DNA from: Porticoccaceae bacterium
Lineage (GTDB): Bacteria; Pseudomonadota; Gammaproteobacteria; Pseudomonadales; Porticoccaceae
DNA length: 13,825 nt
Assembly: GCA_003448675.1 (NCBI GenBank)
Contig: DLXZ01000253.1
Span: 2,287 to 16,111, forward strand
Direction: 5' to 3'
In this document: one piece after another, positions 7,362 to 13,825 of the stretch
How positions within the stretch are numbered: the first letter of the stretch is position 1
Layout of the letters: every line of letters starts with the position of its first letter
Program-made: the position numbers and the translations under genes
The notes under the pieces: generated by a model
Database searches by the model: none
Told to the model about the DNA's origin: nothing
Seen by the model: only the letters and a program-made list of their open reading frames with translations

Positions 7362-7817
7362 CTACCTCGCAATCAGTGACGTTGTTTCGTTGAGCACGGG
7401 CTCGCCGTCCTCGGTTTCCACCACAACTTCGGTGACCACAAAAATCAGTGGGCCAGATTTCCCTTCTTTTTCGTAAAGGTCTTTCAGACGCCGGGTGATG
7501 GCCAGTTTGTCGCCGGGGCGTATGGGGCGGTGATAGACGGTGTCGGAACTTCCAGCCATCACCCGCTTCAACGGCAGCGGCGGGATCAGCTTGTCCTCGG
7601 CGATGCCGTCCTTGCGCAGCTTTTCCGGCGGCAGGATGTCCATGGAGTAGCCAAAATGAAACAGGGGCGGCGCTTCGTCGCCATCAAGGTATTTCCGGGC
7701 GGTTTGTCCGGTGGAGACCGCGTATTTCTGTATGTCCCGGCGAGTCACTTCCACATGGATGGTAGGGTTCGCATCGCCGATACGGGCCTTGATTTCGGGG
7801 GTAAGTAGTTCAGGCAT
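7362..7817 (-). CDS. FAS1-like dehydratase-domain (N-terminal MaoC) subunit
   Basis: 151-residue hot-dog protein of the FAS1-like dehydratase (MaoC N-terminal domain) type. Features: an opening helix (LLTPEIKARIGD), the beta-strand VEVTRRDIQKYAVSTGQTA that begins this domain, APPLFHFGY, and the late PIRPGDKLAITRRLKDLYEKEGKSGPL strand pair. It lacks the His-containing hydratase motif, so it likely serves as the structural and substrate-binding half of a two-subunit hydratase with the gene just downstream, comparable in plan to HadA/HadB or ChsH1/ChsH2 pairs (family analogy). ATG 7817 has GGA 7 bases upstream; a TTG at 7829 could add four residues. It stops 4 bases before its partner's ATG, with the partner's GAGG site overlapping its last codon. 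Confidence 0.82.
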   Translation of the reverse strand: MPELLTPEIKARIGDANPTIHVEVTRRDIQKYAVSTGQTARKYLDGDEAPPLFHFGYSMDILPPEKLRKDGIAEDKLIPPLPLKRVMAGSSDTVYHRPIRPGDKLAITRRLKDLYEKEGKSGPLIFVVTEVVVETEDGEPVLNETTSLIAR

Positions 7818-7850
7818 TGCAGGATCCAAAGCTCATAAGATGTAACAACA

Positions 7851-7879
7851 CAGGGCGCCGCTAACAGGCAAGCGCCCTG
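7851..7879 (-). other. Intercistronic hairpin between the monooxygenase-domain and MaoC genes
   Basis: Perfect 8-bp inverted repeat CAGGGCGC (7851-7858) and GCGCCCTG (7872-7879), 13-base loop, in the 80-base gap after the stop of the gene ending at 7898. On the minus strand it is followed by GTGTTGTTA rather than a clean T-run, so it is at best a weak or attenuating terminator, or an RNA-stabilising stem-loop that sets different expression of the two parts of the operon. Confidence 0.4.
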
Positions 7880-7897
7880 CCATGGAGAAGCTATAAA

Positions 7898-8185
7898 CTA
7901 TTCTACCGCCGGCAGAATCTGAATACCCGGCGCACCAGCCAGAAACTCACCCAACTTGCCGCCCAGCTCCTTGAAGTGGGGGGTAACCCGATGGGCTTCC
8001 AGATCAGCCCCGCTGCCGTACTGCTCGAGCATGATGTAGGTGGTGGGATCGTCGGTTTTATGCAGCTGATACAACGTGCAGGCCGGCTCATTGGCGCGCA
8101 CCGCGGCGGTCAGCTCCTTCATCAGGGCCTCGAAACCTTCTTGTTTGCCATCCTGTATTTTCAGTGTCGCGATGACTCCAATCAT
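7898..8185 (-). CDS. Antibiotic biosynthesis monooxygenase (ABM) domain protein, YgiN-like
   Basis: 95-residue dimeric alpha+beta barrel (ferredoxin-like) protein of the ABM/quinol monooxygenase family. The whole protein is the domain: beta-strand MIGVIATLKIQDGK, helix GFEALMKELTAAVRANEP, strand CTLYQLHKTDDPTTYIMLEQYGS, helix ADLEAHRVTPHFKELGGKL and the final strand GIQILPAVE, with the characteristic H-x-x-x-x-H/F pattern near residues 65-71. Members are cofactor-free oxygenases acting on quinols or polyketides, or accessory proteins; the exact reaction cannot be told. The ATG is preceded by GGAG at 6 bases. First gene of the minus-strand unit with the MaoC pair, divergent from the alpha/beta hydrolase. 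Confidence 0.88.
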   Translation of the reverse strand: MIGVIATLKIQDGKQEGFEALMKELTAAVRANEPACTLYQLHKTDDPTTYIMLEQYGSGADLEAHRVTPHFKELGGKLGEFLAGAPGIQILPAVE

Positions 8186-8261
8186 GATTATCTCCAGTGA
8201 ATTATTTTCGGGGCGTCACTATAGCCCATCGACATCACCATGAGTATAGAGGCTTTGGCTT

Positions 8262-8291
8262 TTGTCAGACCGGGGGGCCGGGCGCTACACT
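8262..8291 (+). promoter_or_regulatory. Candidate sigma-70 promoter for the alpha/beta hydrolase
   Basis: TTGTCA (8262-8267) and TACACT (8286-8291) are separated by 18 bases and would start transcription near 8298, about 45 bases before the ATG at 8343. The -35 matches five of six and the -10 four of six consensus bases. It lies in the 157-base divergent region; no equally good promoter for the minus-strand gene was found. Confidence 0.5.
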
Positions 8292-8342
8292 GGAACCATC
8301 AACATTTACTGACCAATAACAATCAGCTCAGGGGAACAACAC

Positions 8343-9119
8343 ATGCCAAACTTCGATTCAGACGAGGTGGAGATTGTCTATGAAACCTTCGGTACCGGCG
8401 CGCCGGTGATTCTGTGCCATGGCTTTGCCGCCCATCGCCGGCAGGCCTGGATGGCCAATGACTGGCATGGCACCTTAATGAAGGCGGGCCGGGAGGCGGT
8501 GATGTTCGACCACCGGGGCCATGGCGAAAGCGAGAAGCTCTACAAGGCCGATGATTATTCCATCCCGGATATGGCCGGCGATGTACTGCGGCTGATGGAC
8601 AAATTAAATATCGCCAAGGCGCCAATTGTCAGCCATTCCATGGGCGCGCGCATCACCCTGCACCTGGCCATTAATCACAGCGAGCGCGTGGAAACAGCGG
8701 TGTTGATTGGCGTCGGTGAATATATGCTGATACCGGCCCGGGACCCGGAGGTCATGGCTGAAGCCTTGCTCAGTGACGAGCCCTGGAATATTGAGGACGA
8801 GGCCGCCGCCTCATTCCGAACCTTTGTGGAATCCACTCGGGGTGACCGGGAGGCCCTGGCGGCCTGCACCCGAGGTATTCCGCTGCCACTGGACAGGGAT
8901 GAACTGGCCCGGATCAACGTGCCCGTGCTGGTGGTGGGCGCTCAGATGGATGAGCTAAGCGGCGATCCGGCGCCCCTGGCCGAAGCCATCGCCGGGGCCA
9001 GGGGCGCCCTAATTCCACGGGCCTCCCACCATTCGGTGCTGGCGGAAAACCTGACCAAGGACGTGGTATTTGAATTTCTGGAACTGCCACCGCCGGAACA
9101 TTACGAGCATTCCTGGTAG
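8343..9119 (+). CDS. Alpha/beta fold hydrolase
   Basis: 258-residue cytoplasmic hydrolase of the alpha/beta superfamily, close in plan to esterases and C-C bond hydrolases. Motifs: oxyanion loop HGFAAHR (about residues 26-32), FDHRGHGES, nucleophile elbow Ser-His-Ser99-Met-Gly, an acidic residue in VVGAQMDELSGD after the sixth strand, and the catalytic His229 or His230 in ASHHSVLAE. The cap region (about 120-190) is rich in acidic residues. ATG 8343 is preceded by CAGGGGAA at a suitable distance and a candidate promoter. It is transcribed alone, divergent from the ABM/MaoC unit and convergent with the LLM gene at 9135, only 15 bases away, without a visible terminator. Substrate not predictable; the setting favours a catabolic ester or ring-cleavage product. 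Confidence 0.9.
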   Translation: MPNFDSDEVEIVYETFGTGAPVILCHGFAAHRRQAWMANDWHGTLMKAGREAVMFDHRGHGESEKLYKADDYSIPDMAGDVLRLMDKLNIAKAPIVSHSMGARITLHLAINHSERVETAVLIGVGEYMLIPARDPEVMAEALLSDEPWNIEDEAAASFRTFVESTRGDREALAACTRGIPLPLDRDELARINVPVLVVGAQMDELSGDPAPLAEAIAGARGALIPRASHHSVLAENLTKDVVFEFLELPPPEHYEHSW

Positions 9120-9134
9120 CAGCCCCAGGATGTA

Positions 9135-10070
9135 TCAAACCAGTAACGGTTTTACCTCCCGGGCGAAGCGCTCCACCTGTTCAAGGCGCTCTTCCGGAGG
9201 GCTCACGGAATCAATAATAATGTGGCGAACTCCCGCCTCCCGAAAACGGTTGATAGTTTCGGCTACCTGTTCGGGCTTGCCCAAGGCACAGTATTTTTTC
9301 GCCGGGCCTCGGAAGTCGCTGGCGTAACGCTCGCTGAGGTGCTCGGTAGCGACATCCCAGGATTTCTCGAAGCTGTCATCAATGCGAAAAAACAACAGGT
9401 GAGCGGTACCAAAGCGATCCACCTGCCGGCCGGCCTCCTCGGCGGCAGCGGCCATGGTAGCCAGTGCTGACTGGTACATGTCAGGGGTCACCACGTAGGA
9501 AATATAGCCATCGGCCTTGCGCCCGGCCCGCTGTAAAGCCGCTTCAGAGCGCCCACCACACCAGATGGGCGGGCCGCCGGCCTGGACGGGCTTGGGCCGC
9601 ATCATCACATCCTCGAAAGGAAAGAACTTGCCCTGGTGACTGACCTTGCCGCCTGTCCAGAGTGCACGAAGCACATCCATGCCCTCGGAGAGGCGCGCGC
9701 CGCGTTCCTTGACCGGCACCCCGCAGGCGGCAAACTCATTGGGAAACTCGCCGCCGATGCCGACGCCAAAAATAAGTCTTCCCTCGGTGAGGCGATCCAG
9801 GGTCGAGACTTGCTTAGCCACAGTCGTAGGGTGGCGTAGAGGCAGGAGGTATACCGACGTACCCAGGGTTAGCCGGTCGCTGAGGGCCGCAGCCTGGGCC
9901 AGTTGCAGGAGCGGGTCCATGATTGGTACGGCAAAGGCGATATGGTCGCCCACCCAGAGGGAATCCATGCCGATATCATCGGCCAACTTCACGGTTTGGC
10001 GGACGGACTCCAGGCTATCCATGGAGGTCATCCAGCCAAATTTCATATCCTGTTCAAGGGGGAGTGTCAT
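9135..10070 (-). CDS. LLM-class (F420- or FMN-dependent) oxidoreductase, TIGR03619-like
   Basis: 311-residue luciferase-like monooxygenase fold (TIM barrel). Typical stretches: GWMTSMDSLESVRQTVKLADDIGMDSLWVGDH at the start, LTLGTSVYLLPLRHP, STLDRLTEGRLIFGVGIGG, ERGARLSEGMDVLRALWTG, GKFFPFEDVMMRPKPVQ and PPIWCGGRSEAALQRAG. This ordering matches the F420-associated TIGR03619 subfamily, though FMN use cannot be excluded; sequence alone does not settle the cofactor. Such enzymes oxidise or reduce alcohols, ketones or activated rings. The ATG has AAGGAA seven bases upstream; an internal ATG (residue 9) is possible. It follows the second LLM gene by 95 bases on the same strand and is likely cotranscribed. 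Confidence 0.88.
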   Translation of the reverse strand: MTLPLEQDMKFGWMTSMDSLESVRQTVKLADDIGMDSLWVGDHIAFAVPIMDPLLQLAQAAALSDRLTLGTSVYLLPLRHPTTVAKQVSTLDRLTEGRLIFGVGIGGEFPNEFAACGVPVKERGARLSEGMDVLRALWTGGKVSHQGKFFPFEDVMMRPKPVQAGGPPIWCGGRSEAALQRAGRKADGYISYVVTPDMYQSALATMAAAAEEAGRQVDRFGTAHLLFFRIDDSFEKSWDVATEHLSERYASDFRGPAKKYCALGKPEQVAETINRFREAGVRHIIIDSVSPPEERLEQVERFAREVKPLLV

Positions 10071-10165
10071 CGGGTTGTTCCTTATCTAGTCTTTAGAAAT
10101 TAAGGGCTTTATCTAGTGAAGCTTCTTACCAGGGACGCAAGTCTACGCCAGGACTTGAGGAAATA

Positions 10166-11212
10166 TCAGCAAGTGGTGTCAAAGCCTGCGAAGGGTGTCT
10201 TGATGCGCCGGATATCCTGTACCAGCTCCGGCGGCAAATCCGCCGGCATCACCGTGGCCACACTGGCAAAGATACCGTCCGCCGCATCACCGAAACGTTT
10301 TTCAATAGCGCTGGCGATGGTTTCGTGGGTGCCGATGGCGGCAAACAGGGCAACCGTCTCATCGGAAACCTCCGCTGCGATTTTGTCCCACTCACCGGCC
10401 TTGGTCATGGTATTAAGTTTTTGTCCCAGGTCCTCCAGACCGTGCTGCGCCAGCACCGGCCAGTAAGCGGGCGTGGAGGCGTAAAACGCGATACGATAGC
10501 GCACCCACTCAAGCATCTTATCCACCGCCGCCTGATCCGGCCCCGTGGCGATAAAACCACCGCCTGAAATCTCGAAATTCTCTCGACGCCGACCCGATCG
10601 GGCCATGCCGGCTTCGAGGTTGGGCATCACCACATTATCGACGTAGCCCCGCGTACAAAAGGGATGCAGGCGCACGCCGTCGGCCACCTCGCCGGCCACC
10701 TTGAGCATGCCCGGCCCCACTGCGGCCAGGGTGACGGCTGGCGGAGGGGCATCGTAATTTTCCGGCACGAAGTTGGGTGTCATCAGAGTGAACTGGTAAT
10801 GCTCGCCGCGAAAATCCAGCTTACCGTCACCCTTCCAGGCCGACCAGATGGCCCGCAGGGCCTGGACGTACTCCTTCATTCGCGGCGCGGGCGCCGACCA
10901 GGGCACACTGAAACGGCGCAGATTGTGAGCCTTGATCTGGCTGCCCAGACCCATCACAAACCGACCGCCGGAGGCGGCCTGTAAATCCCAGCCGATGTTT
11001 GCCGCGCTCATGGGGCTGCGGGCAAAGGCAATGGCGATGCCTGTAATCAGCTCAACCTTTTCAGTAACAGTTGCGGCGACACCCAGTGGCAAAAAAGGAT
11101 CGTGGGCGTTCTCCATGGACATCAACCCATCATAGCCAGCCGCCTCAATTGCCTGGGCCGCAGCGGGTACGGCTTTCAAATCATGCTGGGGAATAGTGGT
11201 AAAGACTTTCAT
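10166..11212 (-). CDS. LLM-class oxidoreductase, TIGR03617-like
   Basis: 348-residue luciferase-like flavin/F420 oxidoreductase of a different subfamily from its neighbour. Diagnostic segments: GYDGLMSMENAHDPFLPL, IAFARSPMSAANIGWDLQ, GLGSQIKAHNLRRFSVPWS, MKEYVQALRAIWSAWK, a GEHYQFTLMTPNFVP motif and DGVRLHPFCTRGYVDNVVMPNLEAG, all as in the F420-associated TIGR03617 family. No signal peptide. The ATG has CAGGA 9-12 bases upstream. It is separated from the amidohydrolase upstream by terminators, so it probably starts its own unit with the 9135-10070 gene. Reaction unknown; homologs sit in catabolic clusters for alicyclic or terpenoid compounds (inference). Confidence 0.88.
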   Translation of the reverse strand: MKVFTTIPQHDLKAVPAAAQAIEAAGYDGLMSMENAHDPFLPLGVAATVTEKVELITGIAIAFARSPMSAANIGWDLQAASGGRFVMGLGSQIKAHNLRRFSVPWSAPAPRMKEYVQALRAIWSAWKGDGKLDFRGEHYQFTLMTPNFVPENYDAPPPAVTLAAVGPGMLKVAGEVADGVRLHPFCTRGYVDNVVMPNLEAGMARSGRRRENFEISGGGFIATGPDQAAVDKMLEWVRYRIAFYASTPAYWPVLAQHGLEDLGQKLNTMTKAGEWDKIAAEVSDETVALFAAIGTHETIASAIEKRFGDAADGIFASVATVMPADLPPELVQDIRRIKTPFAGFDTTC

Positions 11213-11284
11213 TGTTATCGATCCTGACTGCTAGCGAGTTTATCCCACTCCATCAAACACAATCTTGATGTTGGCTAGTCGCTT

Positions 11285-11335
11285 AAAACGCCTTTCTTCA
11301 AGGCGAAAAAAAACCGGGTACAACCCGGCTTTTTT
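11285..11335 (-). terminator. Tandem intrinsic terminators after the amidohydrolase gene
   Basis: Read on the minus strand, the first hairpin has arms CCGGGT/ACCCGG (11314-11319 and 11323-11328) with a 3-base loop, flanked by T-rich and A-rich runs; eight Ts follow it (A-run 11306-11313 on the plus strand). A second stem CGCCTT/AAGGCG (11289-11294 and 11300-11305) follows immediately with only four Ts. They lie 31 bases past the stop at 11366 and separate the amidohydrolase from the LLM genes. The first stem could also stop plus-strand transcription. Confidence 0.85.
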
Positions 11336-11365
11336 CAGGTGACCAAAAATTCTGTTAACCGAACC

Positions 11366-13105
11366 TTACGCCGCACGTGTAACGCCCATGGCGCTTCCGT
11401 GACGCAACAGTTTTCCGGGGTATTCACCGGTGACTTCATTATCAACACGGATGGTGACACCGTTGACGATGGTGTAGCGATACCCTTCCGCTGTTTCAAC
11501 GTAGCGCCATTCGTCGCCAGGCAAATCATGGGCAATAGTGGTAGGCAAGAGTTTTAGATTTTCGTAATCATAGATCACGATATCCGCCGCGCGACCCACT
11601 TCCAGGGTGCCACGATCATCAAAACCCGCCGCAATAGCAGGCAAGGCCGCCAGGCGGTAGTGGGCTTCTTCCAGCGTGTAAGCGCCACGTTCTCGGACAC
11701 TGTCACAAATCAGGTCGGTTGGATAACGGCCGAAGTTCAGGAACTTGGTATGGGCGCCACCATCGGAAACCCCGGGGACGGTCCACTCGTTATCGAGCAC
11801 TTCCTGCATATAGCTTTGCTCGTAGTTAAAGGGCGTCACGTAGAACACGGTTTTCAGACCTTCGCTGGTAGCCAGATCGAGCATCGCATCGGCGGGATGT
11901 TTGCCGGTGGCAACACCGAGCTCGGCCACCGTCATTCCCACGTACTTCTGGTTTTCTTCGTTGGCCACGGAGTCGATGACGATGTTGGCGATGGGGCCAC
12001 TGACAAACGGTGCACTGCCGTTATCGTAATCATCGCGAACCGCGGCGCGTAATTCAGGATCATTCATTTTGGCGATCCGCGTGGGTACGTCACCGATGGT
12101 TACATCGCGCCATGCGCCATTGCCGTCAAAGAGGTTGAAGTCATCGAGCATGAAGCGCATGTCGTTAGGGGTGGTAATGGCCTGCATCCAGATTTTGTGG
12201 CCTTGTTCGCGTTGTTCGTTTACCCACTTCAACATGCGGCGATGCTGATGGGGGTGGTATTCGTTGACCTGTACGGCGTTCCAGAGCACCACGGCATCGG
12301 ACTCTCTGGCAAGATCAGCACCAAAATCCAGGTCTGCGACCACATCGTTCTTGGCCTGGGTCAGCTGAATGAAACCCTGACCACGATCCTTAAGCACATT
12401 GGCAAAGGCCAGGCACAGCTCGTCGGACATCGTGTCAGTGGGCATCGGGGTGCCGTCGTAGTCACGTTGAACAGAGGTAAAACCATCACCCAGGCGCTGC
12501 ATGGAGAAACCGACACCACCGGCATCCAGGGATTCTTCCATCAGGCGCAGCATCTCGGCCAGCTCTTCCTCGGTGGGTTCACGGGTCTTGGCCGCATCGA
12601 TACCCATCACGTAGACCATCAAGGGATTCAGGGGGACGAAGCTCATGACGTTGATGCCCTTGGGGCGACGATCCAGGGAATCCAGCCATTCGGGGAAGGT
12701 TTCCCAATCCCAATCCATACCGGCCTTCATGGTGGCCAGGGGAATGGCTTCCACCCGCTCCATGGACAGCATCAAACGCTCCTGTTGTTCCGGGTGAGCC
12801 GGGGCGAAACCAAAACCGCAGTTGCCGATAGCAACGGAAGTTACACCGTGCCAACTTGAGCAGCTCAGGTAGGGGTCCCACAGTAGCTGACCATCGTAAT
12901 GGGTATGCAGATCAATAAAACCGGGCACCACATTCAAACCGGTGGCATCGATTACTTCGGCACCCGCACTCGCCGGAATGCCATCGCCTTCGGTGATTTT
13001 CGCAATCAGACCATCCTTGATTGCAATATCCCCGACAAATGCTTTTCGGGTGCGAGTACCATCAATAATGGTGCCCCCTTTAATTACCTTATCGTACTCA
13101 GACAT
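11366..13105 (-). CDS. D-aminoacylase-like amidohydrolase (N-acyl-D-amino-acid deacylase family)
   Basis: 579 residues, amidohydrolase superfamily, COG3653-type. N-terminal beta-sandwich (1-60: KVIKGGTIIDGTRTRKAFVGDIAIKDG, split by the fold), then the TIM barrel with the metal motif His67-Thr-His69-Tyr-Asp71 and Cys96 in GNCGFG, the same numbers as the zinc ligands His67, His69 and Cys96 of Alcaligenes D-aminoacylase. A late aspartate (Asp448 in GVSDGG) fits the catalytic Asp. The barrel histidines that in D-aminoacylase are His220 and His250 are not seen: the expected strand reads GFIQLTQ, and a later one VVLWNAVQVNE. So the active site is altered and D-amino-acid deacylation should not be assumed. 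C-terminal domain from about 520 (GRAADIVIYD). The ATG has AGGAG at 6 bases. Single-gene unit with its own promoter candidate and terminators. Confidence 0.88.
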   Translation of the reverse strand: MSEYDKVIKGGTIIDGTRTRKAFVGDIAIKDGLIAKITEGDGIPASAGAEVIDATGLNVVPGFIDLHTHYDGQLLWDPYLSCSSWHGVTSVAIGNCGFGFAPAHPEQQERLMLSMERVEAIPLATMKAGMDWDWETFPEWLDSLDRRPKGINVMSFVPLNPLMVYVMGIDAAKTREPTEEELAEMLRLMEESLDAGGVGFSMQRLGDGFTSVQRDYDGTPMPTDTMSDELCLAFANVLKDRGQGFIQLTQAKNDVVADLDFGADLARESDAVVLWNAVQVNEYHPHQHRRMLKWVNEQREQGHKIWMQAITTPNDMRFMLDDFNLFDGNGAWRDVTIGDVPTRIAKMNDPELRAAVRDDYDNGSAPFVSGPIANIVIDSVANEENQKYVGMTVAELGVATGKHPADAMLDLATSEGLKTVFYVTPFNYEQSYMQEVLDNEWTVPGVSDGGAHTKFLNFGRYPTDLICDSVRERGAYTLEEAHYRLAALPAIAAGFDDRGTLEVGRAADIVIYDYENLKLLPTTIAHDLPGDEWRYVETAEGYRYTIVNGVTIRVDNEVTGEYPGKLLRHGSAMGVTRAA

Positions 13106-13173
13106 ATCATTCTCCTATGCACAGTCATGCATCAGTTGAGTTTAATTTTCGGGATTAAAAAATTATCCGTCTG

Positions 13174-13200
13174 ATTATATAGCTAATTACCCAGTGTAAT
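13174..13200 (-). promoter_or_regulatory. Candidate promoter for the amidohydrolase gene
   Basis: On the minus strand a perfect -10 TATAAT (plus-strand 13174-13179) follows ATTACA (plus-strand 13195-13200), a four-of-six -35, with a short 15-base spacer. It lies about 70 bases before the ATG at 13105. The spacer is below optimum, so activator help or another -35 is possible. Confidence 0.4.
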
Positions 13201-13337
13201 AGTACCGAGAAACAACAAAATGGAATAAGAACCACTCAATATAAAATCAAACCAGATAACGTTAAGCCCTCAATACCAACCCCATCTGGCGCTTACCAAA
13301 CGGCCGAAAAACAATACTGCTACTTAGTACACCCGTG

Positions 13338-13420
13338 CCCACCTACACACGGCAAAAATCTGACACGCAAGCAGAAGCTATTATTGATGCACCGCGTACC
13401 CACCTACACACGGCAAAAAT
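13338..13420. repeat. 22-base direct repeat, two copies 61 bases apart
   Basis: The sequence CCCACCTACACACGGCAAAAAT occurs exactly at 13338-13359 and 13399-13420. The bases just before each copy are also similar (CACCCGTG and CACCGCGTA), and CACCGCGTA recurs at 13439-13447, so this may be the worn remains of a longer tandem unit or a set of binding sites. It sits in the 526-base gene-free stretch 13106-13631, between the amidohydrolase and CoA-transferase starts. The rest of that stretch shows no recognisable gene, tRNA or mobile element. Confidence 0.8.
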
Positions 13421-13631
13421 AATTGCACTGCAAAAGTCCACCGCGTAGCATCTTCCTCCTCAAAGAATAATGGTTAGTTAATCCCAGGGCCCGACTGGCT
13501 CCTCCCAGTATTAAAAACATACGCTTGCCTGATCATCTCCGCTCCAGCCAGCAGCGGCCAGTGAAACCTCGGCGCTAACCTATGATGAAATATCACCGAA
13601 ACAACTCTATAAACCCAAGGGGAATGCAGTA

Positions 13632-13825
13632 ATGACAAGAAAACACGTACTCGACGGCGTTAAAGTCCTCGACTTCACCCATGTCCTGGCGGGACCCACC
13701 TGTACCCGCCTGATGGTGGAAACCGGCGCTGATGTCATCAAGGTGGAGGCCGCGCCTACCGGAGACATGGTGCGTTTTATGCCGGCGCTGAAGGATGGCC
13801 GCAGCGGCTATTACATCCAGCAGAA
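13632..13825 (+). CDS. CaiB/BaiF family CoA transferase (5' end only, runs off the window)
   Basis: The first 64 residues of a class III (family III) CoA transferase; full proteins are around 400 residues, so the 3' part is outside the window. The N-terminus [34 protein letters not shown] is the unmistakable CaiB/BaiF opening ([27 protein letters not shown]), with the CoA-binding GD..R region (TGDMVRF) following. The catalytic aspartate lies further on. Family members move CoA between acids, for example activating bile acids, carnitine, formate or oxalate. ATG 13632 is preceded by AAGGGGAA seven bases upstream. It probably heads the next plus-strand catabolic unit. Confidence 0.93.
   Translation, partial: MTRKHVLDGVKVLDFTHVLAGPTCTRLMVETGADVIKVEAAPTGDMVRFMPALKDGRSGYYIQQ

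Noticed and set aside
10082..10117. 9-base direct repeat TTATCTAGT at 10082 and 10109
   Set aside because: Too short and AT-rich to separate from chance; no palindrome and no promoter relation seen.
12197..12859. 220-codon plus-strand open frame
   Set aside because: Entirely antisense to the well-supported amidohydrolase gene, with His/Gly-rich low-information sequence typical of a shadow frame.
13338..13420. Mini CRISPR array
   Set aside because: Only two repeat copies, non-palindromic, with a 39-base gap and no cas genes.

Overview
The window looks like a chromosomal segment of a free-living, probably marine gammaproteobacterium. The moaA-moaB-moaC-moaD-moaE-mobA order, the close match of MoaC and MoaE residues to the E. 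coli enzymes, and a structured leader before moaA all point there. The neighbourhood (CaiB-type CoA transferase, MaoC-type hydratases, LLM-class oxidoreductases, a D-aminoacylase-like amidohydrolase, serine hydrolases) is typical of bacteria that break down lipids, steroids or other alicyclic compounds. The taxonomic placement is inference; no rRNA or tRNA gene is present.

Layout. Positions 1-213 hold the end of an upstream transcription unit (a strong terminator at 41-72) and a leader. Then, on the plus strand, come a beta-lactamase-fold serine hydrolase (214-1485), a broken short-chain dehydrogenase (1545-2330) and a PAS-GGDEF protein with a degenerate active site but an intact RxxD motif (2357-3283). 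A 228-base gap carries a probable molybdenum-cofactor riboswitch (about 3363-3504), followed by the molybdopterin operon moaA, moaB, moaC, moaD, moaE, mobA (3512-6890). This closes with a bidirectional terminator at 6897-6922.

The second half is mostly on the minus strand. A likely operon reads from 8185 down to 6947: an antibiotic-biosynthesis-monooxygenase-domain protein, then two half-size MaoC/hot-dog proteins that probably form a heteromeric enoyl-CoA hydratase. Divergent from it is an alpha/beta hydrolase on the plus strand (8343-9119). Two LLM-class oxidoreductases of different subfamilies (10070-9135 and 11212-10166) and a large amidohydrolase (13105-11366, with its own terminators) follow on the minus strand. 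A 526-base gene-free stretch with a 22-base direct repeat leads to the start of a CaiB/BaiF CoA-transferase gene that runs off the window end.

How they work together. The moa/mob genes make molybdopterin and attach GMP to give the bis-MGD cofactor used by oxidoreductases of the DMSO reductase family. The leader RNA would adjust this synthesis to cofactor level. The right-hand genes fit a catabolic module that activates an acid to a CoA thioester (CoA transferase), hydrates an enoyl-CoA (MaoC pair), oxidises with flavin or F420 enzymes (LLM pair) and hydrolyses esters or amides; the actual substrate cannot be read from the sequence. The least ordinary items are the probable c-di-GMP receptor-type GGDEF protein beside the moa locus, the amidohydrolase that keeps only some of the D-aminoacylase metal ligands, and the decayed dehydrogenase. 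I found no clear evidence of a wholly new system.
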